From assembly GCA_049700435.1 (NCBI GenBank), contig JBNAVK010000050.1:1-8552 (forward strand): DNA of 8,552 nucleotides. The letters run 5' to 3'. Positions 1 to 5,329 of this stretch are shown piece by piece. Position numbers and translations under genes: made by a program. The notes beneath the pieces were generated by a model. The model worked only from the letters and a program-made list of their open reading frames with translations. It had not been told where the DNA came from and ran no database searches. Every line of letters starts with the position of its first letter. Positions within the stretch are counted from its first letter, which is position 1. Source of the stretch: JAVZLH01 sp049700435 (GTDB taxonomy: Archaea > Thermoproteota > Bathyarchaeia > Bathyarchaeales > Bathycorpusculaceae).

Positions 1-560
1 ATAGCAAACTCCACGATTATGACCAATATTAAGAGCAGAATTATTATGAAAATGCCGGAAGAGTTGTGCAGAAAAAGTGCTATGTGCCCAAGCCAAGGGA
101 TGCGTAAAACAACTTTTCCCACAACTTTGTCTTGCGGAACCGGCATAGGATCCGGAGAAGCACCCGTCATATCGCCCTTTGTGACAAAGTAAATGACGCC
201 GTTGTTCGTGTAGTTGGATATAGCCCTATGAACTATTAATTCATCTCCGCGATAAAACACGATAATGTCACCATAAGGATATGGGCCAGTCTTAATCTGC
301 TCCGGATTTACCCCTTGAACAACTATGATGTCCCCAGTATGGAGCGTTGGAGAGAAAGGATGAGACCATCCGTCACATTGCATGCCCTGCACTTTGCACA
401 TGCTGCCTGAAGCTACTGCCAAAAATGGATGCGGAGTGCTCAAGACTACTTGTGAGCCGTACCAGAATCCGAGAACTATCGCTATAAGCAGTATAACCAT
501 TAACGCCGTGTTAAAATACTCGTTTTTCCATAGCCGCTTCAATTTTTCCTTTGCCAACAT
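1..560 (-). CDS. Archaeal type I signal peptidase (Sec11/SipW-like), 3' end cut by window edge
   Basis: Membrane serine protease that removes signal peptides from proteins exported by Sec, acting on the outer face of the cytoplasmic membrane. The visible 186 codons read: short basic N-terminus, one membrane helix (about residues 17-37), the SGSM box with catalytic Ser53, the substrate-binding strand around GDIIVV (76-81), catalytic His111 in VHRAI, and Asp130 in the TKGD box followed by PDPMPV. His rather than Lys as general base marks the Sec11/SipW (ER-type) branch usual in archaea. A second hydrophobic stretch (about 168-185) is an expected C-terminal helix, and the frame is still open at position 1. 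The ATG at 558-560 is the first plausible start; an in-frame TAA lies at 618-620 with no ATG, GTG or TTG between, and a purine-rich AGAAGGCAGG precedes it. Unusual: roughly 16 residues with two Cys (55 and 62) are inserted between SGSM and the SPTLHTGD segment that normally follows directly. Confidence 0.9.
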   Translation of the reverse strand, partial: MLAKEKLKRLWKNEYFNTALMVILLIAIVLGFWYGSQVVLSTPHPFLAVASGSMCKVQGMQCDGWSHPFSPTLHTGDIIVVQGVNPEQIKTGPYPYGDIIVFYRGDELIVHRAISNYTNNGVIYFVTKGDMTGASPDPMPVPQDKVVGKVVLRIPWLGHIALFLHNSSGIFIIILLLILVIIVEFA

Positions 561-607
561 CCTGCCTTCTACTAAGCCGGTGTGTTCTTGTTGATTTAGC
601 CTTCCAT

Positions 608-617
608 GTTTTAAAAC
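608..617 (-). promoter_or_regulatory. Probable TATA box of the signal peptidase gene
   Basis: GTTTTAAAAC, itself palindromic, lies about 48-57 nt upstream of the ATG. With the usual 25-nt TATA-to-start distance, transcription would begin near 584 and give a leader of about 25 nt. A second candidate, TTTTTAAGCG, lies just upstream (about 622-631, minus strand). Which one is used cannot be decided from the sequence. Confidence 0.4.
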
Positions 618-626
618 TTAACGCTT

Positions 627-639
627 AAAAATAAAAAAT
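627..639 (-). terminator. U-tract terminator after the zinc-ribbon pair
   Basis: Read on the minus strand, an ATTTTTTATTTTT run begins 25 nt past the stop codon of the 71-aa zinc-ribbon gene. Archaeal intrinsic termination depends mainly on such U-tracts, with no stem-loop required. The tract abuts the candidate TATA boxes of the signal peptidase gene, so one AT-rich block may end one transcript and start the next. Confidence 0.45.
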
Positions 640-663
640 AAGGGGTGGTTGCGGACTCTAGGT

Positions 664-879
664 TTAGAGTTCTATGCCTTCTGCACCTAACTTGGCTTTA
701 CTCACAACGCCCTTGAATTTCTTGCCGCATTTTGGACATTCGAACATGCCGAATATCGTTACCGTAATCCTCATCTTGCTGTCAGGGAAAGGGGCTATTA
801 ACTCCCATGTCTTGTAGGGGTCTTTCGCTGGCGTTCCACATTCTGGACAGTTATTTTCTCTTGTTTTGCCCTTTGGCAT
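664..879 (-). CDS. Small zinc-ribbon protein, Cren7-like (71 aa)
   Basis: Predicted small DNA- or protein-binding zinc ribbon; function not established. Two Cys-x2-Cys knuckles are visible, CPECG (Cys11, Cys14) and CPKCG (Cys48, Cys51), flanking a short beta-rich core (residues 24-46) with Trp25 and Phe46. The C-terminus is basic (KKFKGVVSKAK). It is a paralogue of the 56-aa protein encoded just upstream: same CPxCGT opening, Trp about 11 residues after the second Cys, and the same ending FxCPKCxKxF. Only 23 nt separate the two genes, so they are probably co-transcribed with this one second. The ATG at 877-879 fits the family length; no clear Shine-Dalgarno precedes it, though AAGAAGG occurs at the end of the upstream gene. 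The core and C-terminal half resemble the Cren7 chromatin protein pattern; that link is inference from remembered family sequence. Confidence 0.8.
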   Translation of the reverse strand: MPKGKTRENNCPECGTPAKDPYKTWELIAPFPDSKMRITVTIFGMFECPKCGKKFKGVVSKAKLGAEGIEL

Positions 880-902
880 GGAAGTCGCCGGTGCTTTGGT
901 GT

Positions 903-1073
903 TTAAACCTTCTTTTTGCTTAGAACTTCTCGGAAGGACTTCTTACATTTTGGGCAGTCGAACAAGCCGATTTCTAATTGCATTCTTTTACCGGATTTGT
1001 CTGGGCGTCCAGCCATCGTCCACTTCTTCTTAGGCGATGAAACGTTTGTTCCACATTTTGGGCATTTAGCCAT
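903..1073 (-). CDS. Small zinc-ribbon protein, Cren7-like (56 aa)
   Basis: Paralogue of the 71-aa protein downstream. Visible features: CPKCG (Cys4, Cys7), a PKKKW segment with Trp18, a basic GKRMQLEIGLF strand (28-38), the second knuckle CPKC (Cys40, Cys43), and the basic tail KKSFREVLSKKKV. Four Cys in two Cys-x2-Cys pairs 32 residues apart predict one zinc site. The order Trp, Gly-Lys, I-G-L-F, Pro, Lys, Phe-Arg matches the Cren7 chromatin-protein pattern, with the turn of Cren7 replaced by a zinc knuckle (inference). The start is well fixed: ATG at 1071-1073 with GGAGG 7 nt upstream (1081-1085). It is likely the first gene of a two-gene operon. Alternatives are a general zinc-ribbon adaptor, or a family carrying some uninformative automatic name. 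Expression as a real gene is well supported by the SD and by paralogy. Confidence 0.82.
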   Translation of the reverse strand: MAKCPKCGTNVSSPKKKWTMAGRPDKSGKRMQLEIGLFDCPKCKKSFREVLSKKKV

Positions 1074-1080
1074 TTAATTT

Positions 1081-1131
1081 CCTCCAACATATACTCGATA
1101 TCCATGGTTTCATATGATGATAGATAAATAA
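1081..1131 (-). promoter_or_regulatory. Promoter and ribosome-binding site of the zinc-ribbon operon
   Basis: A TATA-like TTATTTATC occupies 1123-1131 on the minus strand, preceded by A-rich GAAAA suitable as a BRE. Transcription would start near 1098 and give a leader of about 25 nt that contains GGAGG (1081-1085), 7 nt before the ATG. An alternative TATA candidate, TGTATAAAC, lies farther upstream (about 1175-1183) and would give a leader of about 75 nt. Confidence 0.45.
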
Positions 1132-1323
1132 TTTTCCATTGCTTTCGAATACAAATTTCAGATTTAAACATCAAGTTTATACAAGTTTTTGCAAAGAGAA
1201 TGGGATAATTCTTTAGGGACTTTTGAGTTAAACGCTTAAAAAAGCGCATGTAACAGACTATACTGGGTTATGGAGGAAAATTTGGTTTATCCATCGGTAG
1301 CTATTATGCAAAACTGGATTAGA

Positions 1324-1464
1324 TCATGCCTCTTTAAGGCGTAAAAACATTGTAGTTATGGGGCTTATAGCCATCATAAACGACAAAATTCGCCAAAGCA
1401 ACATCAACTTAAACACTGTGAAAGCTACCTGAGCGCTAGTTGACGGCGCATCTGCTTTTGCCAA
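1324..1464 (-). CDS. Candidate small membrane protein (46 aa), TTG start
   Basis: Not a family I recognise. An open frame runs from the TAA at 1477-1479 to a TGA at 1324-1326 in otherwise gene-free DNA. Read from the TTG at 1462-1464 it begins MAKADAPSTSAQ and continues into a hydrophobic stretch of about 28 residues (VAFTVFKLMLLWRILS, then MMAISPITTMFL), ending with basic-acidic RLKEA. This looks like one or two membrane-spanning helices with a short polar N-terminus. In favour: a TATA-like ATTATATC sits 25-32 nt upstream of this TTG, as expected for a leaderless archaeal transcript; purines dominate the first codon position; and TTG is used by other genes here. Against: short length, no SD, and no homology evidence. 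A TTG at 1468-1470 would add two residues. It could also be a remnant of a larger membrane protein. Confidence 0.38.
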   Translation of the reverse strand: MAKADAPSTSAQVAFTVFKLMLLWRILSFMMAISPITTMFLRLKEA

Positions 1465-1488
1465 AAACAAATTTAATTAAAAACATAT

Positions 1489-1496
1489 GATATAAT
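1489..1496 (-). promoter_or_regulatory. TATA-like box for the candidate small membrane protein
   Basis: ATTATATC on the minus strand lies 25-32 nt upstream of the TTG at 1462-1464, the spacing expected for leaderless transcription. It lies about 63 nt past the GNAT stop codon, so the small ORF could instead be read through from the GNAT transcript. Confidence 0.35.
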
Positions 1497-1558
1497 TCAC
1501 GAAAATTGCTGTAAAAATTACAAAAACGTCAAAGAATATGCCCATGTTACGCGAGTAT

Positions 1559-2089
1559 TCACTGCTCGAGATTTTTAGAGAACCAAATGTAGGTTTGCGC
1601 TTCTTTGAATCCAAGCCTTTTAATGAAGTGTATTCCAGCTGGGTTATTGCTTTCCACATCCACTATTGCTATGCGAGCGCCTTTGCTTTTAAACCGCTTT
1701 TCTAATTCCCTATACAACCTTCTTCCTACACCATGTTTGCGCCTGATTTTTCGCACGCCAGTCCAAACAAAGTAGCCATATGTCCATGGGCTGTAGGGGC
1801 GTTTTAAAATTGTTCCTATGGCAAAACCGACTATTTTCTTTGATTCAGTGTCTTCTGCCACAAGGCAGAGTTCTTGGTCTCCGCTGAAAAGCGACAGCAA
1901 TTCGTCAATGTTCCATGTTCTGTAAGTGAACTGTAGGCTTGAGGGGGTGAAGATTCTTTCGCCTAAATGCCAAACCTGCGGTAGATCTTCTAAAGTCATC
2001 TGCCGAATTTCAAGATGGCTGTTCCTTTTCTTTGCGCGCCTAGCGCTTTGTTTGATTTTTTTAGCCAACGGCTTTCTCTCAATTCTCAC
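1559..2089 (-). CDS. GNAT-family N-acetyltransferase
   Basis: Transfers an acetyl group from acetyl-CoA to an amine; the substrate cannot be told from sequence, and both protein N-terminal (RimI-like) and small-molecule acetylation are possible. Numbered from the GTG at 2087-2089 (176 aa), the fold begins with LEIRQMTLEDL (26-36), continues through the central strands (LVAEDTE, IVGFAIG), and has the acetyl-CoA pyrophosphate loop RKHGVG with its helix (117-125) and the closing NNPAGIHFIKRLGF motif (148-161). The first 25 residues form a very basic tail (KKIKQSARRAKKRN) that may bind nucleic acid or ribosome. The frame stays open upstream into the PEP carboxykinase gene, but that part overlaps coding sequence in another frame and is not GNAT-like. 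GTG 2089 or TTG 2066-2068 are the realistic starts; neither has a good SD, which suggests a leaderless mRNA. A 103-nt gap separates it from the gene upstream. Confidence 0.85.
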   Translation of the reverse strand: MRIERKPLAKKIKQSARRAKKRNSHLEIRQMTLEDLPQVWHLGERIFTPSSLQFTYRTWNIDELLSLFSGDQELCLVAEDTESKKIVGFAIGTILKRPYSPWTYGYFVWTGVRKIRRKHGVGRRLYRELEKRFKSKGARIAIVDVESNNPAGIHFIKRLGFKEAQTYIWFSKNLEQ

Positions 2090-2090
2090 C

Positions 2091-2113
2091 TTAAAAAAAA
2101 TGGCAATATAAGC
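2091..2113 (-). promoter_or_regulatory. T-tract and TATA-like box between PEP carboxykinase and GNAT genes
   Basis: On the minus strand, CTTATATTG (about 2105-2113) is a TATA-like box and is followed by an eight-T run (2093-2100). The T-run could terminate the asparagine synthetase/PEP carboxykinase transcript about 95 nt past its stop. The TATA-like element would place a GNAT transcript start around 2080, between the GTG and TTG start candidates. If TTTTTTTTAA itself is the box, the start falls at the TTG (2068). Confidence 0.35.
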
Positions 2114-2192
2114 TATTTGGAATTTAGGCTCTAAGAAACATGAGCGTCCATTGTAACAAAGGAAGCTGTTATATGTGGAAAACTCGTGATTT

Positions 2193-4085
2193 TTATTCTT
2201 CTTCAAAGTTTTCTGGTGGAATATAGTCGCCGAAGCGCTCTTTGGCTTTAAGCAGACGCTCACGCTGTTGATCTAATATTTCAAAGAGTTCCGCTGGCGT
2301 GTCCGCAACTTTTTCTCTATAAAACATCTTCACTCGCTCAATTTTAGCCAAGTTTTCGGGAACACGGATGGTGAATTGCCTTGTGTAATCTTCCTTTCGG
2401 TATTCTTTGCCCAATACTTGGTTGAATAGCAAACGCAAATCCTCATATTTTGGAATCAAGCCTGTCGGAGACCGTATCGCTCCAACATCATTGTGCACGC
2501 GTAACTCCATCCACTTCACCCAGACATGTTTGTCTCGGGGAGCATTCAAGAATTTACCATCATGTCTATCTTTTAGAAAATAGTTAACCCCGAAGATAAT
2601 AGGCGGTTTTCTAAGTTTCTTTCCAAAGTTTAGGTTGTTGCGGATGTTTTGACCTAGGGGGATGGAAATGAAGTCCTGGATACTCATCATGTTTATTTCT
2701 GGTACGCCTTCTTCACCGACGATAGCGAAGGTTGTTTCAGTTTCTAGGGATGCCCCATAACAGATTATGCCATGTTCCCAGTTGAAGCTTTGCTGGACCG
2801 GCACATAGGCTCTAGCATCGCGTCCACCATACATTATTCCGTCCAACTCAACGCCTAAAGGATTATCCAATTCAGGGTCACAGTTTTCCAGCGCTTTGAG
2901 GGCTACGGTGTAGCGGGCGTTTTTGTGGGCTGGCGGGATAGGATTGCCGTGTTCATCTGTTTTGCCTTCCCACCAATTTCCAGTGTAATTTATTCCATCC
3001 TTTGGAAGTTCGCAGCCCATGCCCAACCAGTAGGGCTTGCCATCCTTAACTAAAACATTTGAAAAAATAACTTCGCCGGGGCTAGTAAGCACTTTGAAGA
3101 TTACAGGGTCATCTCGGGGGTTTATGTCTTGGATAATGCCAAATATGCCGCATTCAACATTCACTGCACGGGCAACTGAGCCAATATTGCGAATATAGGC
3201 AATGTCGTCGCCTAATATGGTTTCTCCTGGAAGCATGGCGGTGGAAGTCTTACCGCAAGCGCTGGGAAAAGCACCAGCAAAGTAGGTCTTACGGCCTCTT
3301 GGACCATGCACCCCCATAATCATCATGTGTTCAGCCAGCCACCCTTCTTGGTTTGCTTTGCGTATTGCGAGACGAAAGGCAAGTTTTTTAAAACCAACGG
3401 AGTTGCCAGCATACTGAGTGTTGACGCTGTAAATAGTGTCCTCCGAGTAATCGATGTAGACACGTTTTTTATCGTGTTCCACACTAACCATTTTCTCATT
3501 TAATTTTCCCGCCGAATGCAGAACACGCAAAAAGTTGCTATCCGGCTCTGTGCGGCGAAAAACTTCATAACCAGGCCTAAAGAGAAGGGTTTCAGAGTGG
3601 GCTACATACCAAGAGTCGGTGCACTGCAAACCGAGAATAGTGAATATGGAGTTAGGGGGGCCTAAAGAAACGAAGCGAACAATCATTGTGCGACCTTTCA
3701 TTGCATCTTTAAGTAATCCTTTCACCTCTGCTAAGCCTTCGTCCCTGTCAATTTGGTTGAGCGCTTTGCTGAGGTAATCGCCTTTCGGCACAAGGTATTT
3801 AGTAGCCTCGCGGTCTCTTCCCTGATCGTATGGACCGTCAAAGTGGACGGTGTGCCCAGGAATTGCGAGGGGTTTCTCTTCGCCTGTGGCGATTGCTTGG
3901 TGCCGAATATACGCAATGTCTTCGGGAGAATCATTACAGACAAAGATGCTTTCTGGGTTGCAGAGTTCATTAGCTTCGGCGATGAACTGGTGGACTTTTG
4001 GGTTGGTTATTGCGCATAGTTTCTCGTAGTCTGGTTGGCTCATTTTTGGCCGTAGTGCTTCAAGGTATGTGCTTGTTTTCTGCAA
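2193..4085 (-). CDS. pckG: Phosphoenolpyruvate carboxykinase, GTP-dependent
   Basis: Cytoplasmic enzyme interconverting oxaloacetate + GTP and PEP + CO2 + GDP; in archaea it serves gluconeogenesis or, in reverse, C4 acid supply. The 630-aa length is normal for the GTP class. Visible motifs: DQGRDREAT (87-95) with the substrate Arg; the YAGNS..GFKKLAFR segment (225-238), equivalent to the substrate loop and metal-binding Lys; His253 in AEHMMIMG; the P-loop FPSACGKTS (273-281) with the family's reactive Cys277; GDDIAYI (292-298) with the metal-binding Asp; and GMGCELPKDG in the C-terminal half. All catalytic elements are present. The start is TTG (4083-4085): AGGAG directly abuts it, too close for a normal SD, and GGGG lies 10 nt upstream. 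An ATG at codon 15 (4041-4043) is the alternative, but residues 1-14 read as a coherent helix. It lies 14 nt behind the asparagine synthetase gene, so the two are almost certainly one operon. Confidence 0.96.
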   Translation of the reverse strand: MQKTSTYLEALRPKMSQPDYEKLCAITNPKVHQFIAEANELCNPESIFVCNDSPEDIAYIRHQAIATGEEKPLAIPGHTVHFDGPYDQGRDREATKYLVPKGDYLSKALNQIDRDEGLAEVKGLLKDAMKGRTMIVRFVSLGPPNSIFTILGLQCTDSWYVAHSETLLFRPGYEVFRRTEPDSNFLRVLHSAGKLNEKMVSVEHDKKRVYIDYSEDTIYSVNTQYAGNSVGFKKLAFRLAIRKANQEGWLAEHMMIMGVHGPRGRKTYFAGAFPSACGKTSTAMLPGETILGDDIAYIRNIGSVARAVNVECGIFGIIQDINPRDDPVIFKVLTSPGEVIFSNVLVKDGKPYWLGMGCELPKDGINYTGNWWEGKTDEHGNPIPPAHKNARYTVALKALENCDPELDNPLGVELDGIMYGGRDARAYVPVQQSFNWEHGIICYGASLETETTFAIVGEEGVPEINMMSIQDFISIPLGQNIRNNLNFGKKLRKPPIIFGVNYFLKDRHDGKFLNAPRDKHVWVKWMELRVHNDVGAIRSPTGLIPKYEDLRLLFNQVLGKEYRKEDYTRQFTIRVPENLAKIERVKMFYREKVADTPAELFEILDQQRERLLKAKERFGDYIPPENFEEE

Positions 4086-4099
4086 CTCCTTTTAACCCC

Positions 4100-5089
4100 T
4101 TACAAATCGTAAACTAATCCTGGAATTTTGGGAAATGGTTGAGTTTCACCGATGTGTTTTGCTCCTACAATCCAGCTGACAAGCCTCTCCATGCCTATCC
4201 CTGCACCCGCTGAAGGACAGATTTTTCTCTCCTTTGCTAATAACAACAGCACTTTAAAGTTTTCCTTTTTGACACCATCTTTCTCCATTTTCCTAACAAT
4301 TTTTTGGTAATTCCATTCTCTTCTTGAGCCAGACAAAACCTCGCCGTATTTCGGGAGAATCAAATCATAGTTGTCCCATTTTCCGCTTTCAAAATCTTCA
4401 AAGTCGTAGAATTCCCGTGGAATATTCACGATCCACAAAGGGTCTTGAGTTTCAAATATCACTTTGGTTTCCCAATCTTTCCCATACTTGTACTCAAGTT
4501 CCTCTCGATCGTAAACCTTGAAGGGCATGTTGGGAACATTTAAACGGTTGTATGTTCCAAGGTAATTTAATTCGTCGCGAAGGTTTTTCCTTAAACTTTC
4601 TAGTAATCCGCAAAATATTTTCTCGACAAATTTTCTTATGTTCTCAGAAGTGGCGTCTCTAACCTCAAAATCAAGCTGTGTGAATTCATAAGCGTGAATT
4701 CCGCTGGTTGCCCTTTCATTTTTTTCTATTCTCACGTTGGGGGATAACGCAAACAGTTTTGGGTAGGCTAAAGAGCAAGCAACCATCTTGTGAACTATCA
4801 TGCTTAAAGTCGTTCTAACAGTCTCACCATAAATTTCCACTTCAATGCGTTTCTCAAGGGATGCACCTGGATCAGGCCATAAAGGATCTGTTGACTTAGA
4901 AAATACCACGGGCAAAAGCCACTCGAACCCATTTTTGACGAATTCGCATGTTAAATATTTTAGTGTATGCGTCATTACCTTGCTTATGCACTTTTTCCTC
5001 GCAATTTCTTCCTCTGAAAGTTGTTCTAGTGGTTTTGGCATCTCAACAATCTTGCTTTTAATTATTGGCAGACTTTTTTGGGTGGACAT
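4100..5089 (-). CDS. asnA: Archaeal asparagine synthetase (AspRS/AsnRS-like, no anticodon domain)
   Basis: Makes asparagine from aspartate with ATP through an aspartyl-adenylate; class II aminoacyl-tRNA synthetase fold in the cytoplasm. The 329 aa consist almost wholly of the catalytic core: after about 40 residues comes motif 1 (GFEWLLPVVFS, 54-64), then STDPLWPDPG (66-75), motif 2 with ERATSGIHAYEFTQLDFE (125-142), WIVNIPREFYD (219-229), NYDLILPKYGEVLSGSRRE (240-258), and motif 3 GAGIGMERL (295-303). The OB-fold anticodon-binding domain that true AspRS and AsnRS carry in front of motif 1 is missing. The whole pattern matches the asparagine synthetase described in Pyrococcus abyssi (family knowledge, recalled). 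The symbol asnA is used for function only: this protein is not a close orthologue of bacterial AsnA. ATG at 5087-5089 is preceded by GTGAAGAACG. It is the first gene of the operon with PEP carboxykinase. A tRNA-dependent role is unlikely without the anticodon domain. Confidence 0.9.
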   Translation of the reverse strand: MSTQKSLPIIKSKIVEMPKPLEQLSEEEIARKKCISKVMTHTLKYLTCEFVKNGFEWLLPVVFSKSTDPLWPDPGASLEKRIEVEIYGETVRTTLSMIVHKMVACSLAYPKLFALSPNVRIEKNERATSGIHAYEFTQLDFEVRDATSENIRKFVEKIFCGLLESLRKNLRDELNYLGTYNRLNVPNMPFKVYDREELEYKYGKDWETKVIFETQDPLWIVNIPREFYDFEDFESGKWDNYDLILPKYGEVLSGSRREWNYQKIVRKMEKDGVKKENFKVLLLLAKERKICPSAGAGIGMERLVSWIVGAKHIGETQPFPKIPGLVYDL

Positions 5090-5133
5090 CGTTCTTCACG
5101 GCTTATTTTGACATACTGGAATAACTATCTTGG

Positions 5134-5140
5134 TTATAAA
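5134..5140 (-). promoter_or_regulatory. TATA box of the asparagine synthetase/PEP carboxykinase operon
   Basis: TTTATAA on the minus strand, preceded by an A/T-rich block, predicts transcription starting near 5109. The resulting leader of about 20 nt would contain GTGA (5095-5098), a partial Shine-Dalgarno 5 nt before the ATG. Box, leader length and weak SD agree with each other. Confidence 0.6.
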
Positions 5141-5198
5141 TTTTTTATAATAATTTTTAAAATTTTTCCAAATAAAACTATTAGTTTACGTGATAAAA

Positions 5199-5211
5199 TG
5201 TAATAATTACA
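5199..5211. repeat. 13-bp palindrome, possible operator
   Basis: TGTAATAATTACA is a perfect inverted repeat (6-bp arms around a central A) flanked by AAAA on the left and TTTT on the right. It lies about 60 nt upstream of the asparagine synthetase operon TATA box and about 120 nt upstream of the lhr start. Dimeric archaeal regulators of the Lrp or HTH type bind such sites, but an AT-rich region can produce one by chance. Confidence 0.3.
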
Positions 5212-5314
5212 ATTTTTCGCAACATGCCTTAGCTACGCTCATAATTAAAGAAAGCTCATGGTATTTTTCCAAAATGCTTTTACTTGTGGTTTTATGCTTA
5301 TTCTCTTGGCATTC

Positions 5315-5319
5315 GAGGT
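5315..5319 (+). promoter_or_regulatory. Ribosome-binding site that fixes the TTG start of lhr
   Basis: GAGGT lies 10 nt before the TTG at 5330-5332. An in-frame TAA at 5321-5323 rules out any start farther upstream, so the TTG is the first possible start codon. Confidence 0.6.
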
Positions 5320-5329
5320 TTAACCAAAC

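Larger units (their letters stand above)
1074..1558. other. 485-nt gap between zinc-ribbon and GNAT genes
   Basis: This stretch holds the zinc-ribbon promoter (1081-1131), a 7-bp direct repeat CAAGTTT with 10-nt period (1172-1178 and 1182-1188), a short CGCTT/AAGCG inverted repeat with an AAAA loop near 1232-1247, and the candidate small hydrophobic ORF at 1324-1464. Between 1190 and 1323 I see no convincing gene, tRNA or repeat array. A 24-codon plus-strand ORF at 1270-1344 has no recognisable features. Confidence 0.5.
5090..5329. other. Divergent intergenic region between asparagine synthetase and lhr
   Basis: The 240 nt between two divergent genes hold both promoters. The left part has the operon TATA box and a 27-nt stretch of only A and T (5141-5167). 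The middle has a 13-bp palindrome (5199-5211). The right part has several weak TATA candidates for lhr: ATAATTAAAG near 5241, GCTTTTAC near 5277 and TTTTATGCTT near 5290. The second would place the lhr transcript start just ahead of the SD. No RNA gene or conserved small ORF is apparent. Confidence 0.5.

Noticed and set aside
1114..1120. ATGATGA resembling a C box of a C/D guide RNA
   Set aside because: No D box (CTGA) at a suitable distance and no terminal stem or internal C'/D' pair.
974..1249. 91-codon minus-strand ORF overlapping the 56-aa zinc-ribbon gene
   Set aside because: It overlaps the zinc-ribbon gene in another frame, has no recognisable motif, and the zinc-ribbon gene has a good SD and a paralogue.
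1270..1344. 24-codon plus-strand ORF starting ATGGAGG
   Set aside because: Too short, no promoter or SD at a useful distance, no recognisable features.
1477..1659. 60-codon minus-strand ORF with a hydrophobic end
   Set aside because: Most of it is an alternative frame of the GNAT gene. The 22-residue hydrophobic tail past the GNAT stop has no start signal of its own.
2090..2263. Upstream extension of the GNAT reading frame
   Set aside because: It overlaps the end of the PEP carboxykinase gene in another frame, crosses the T-tract and TATA-like region, and lies outside the GNAT fold.
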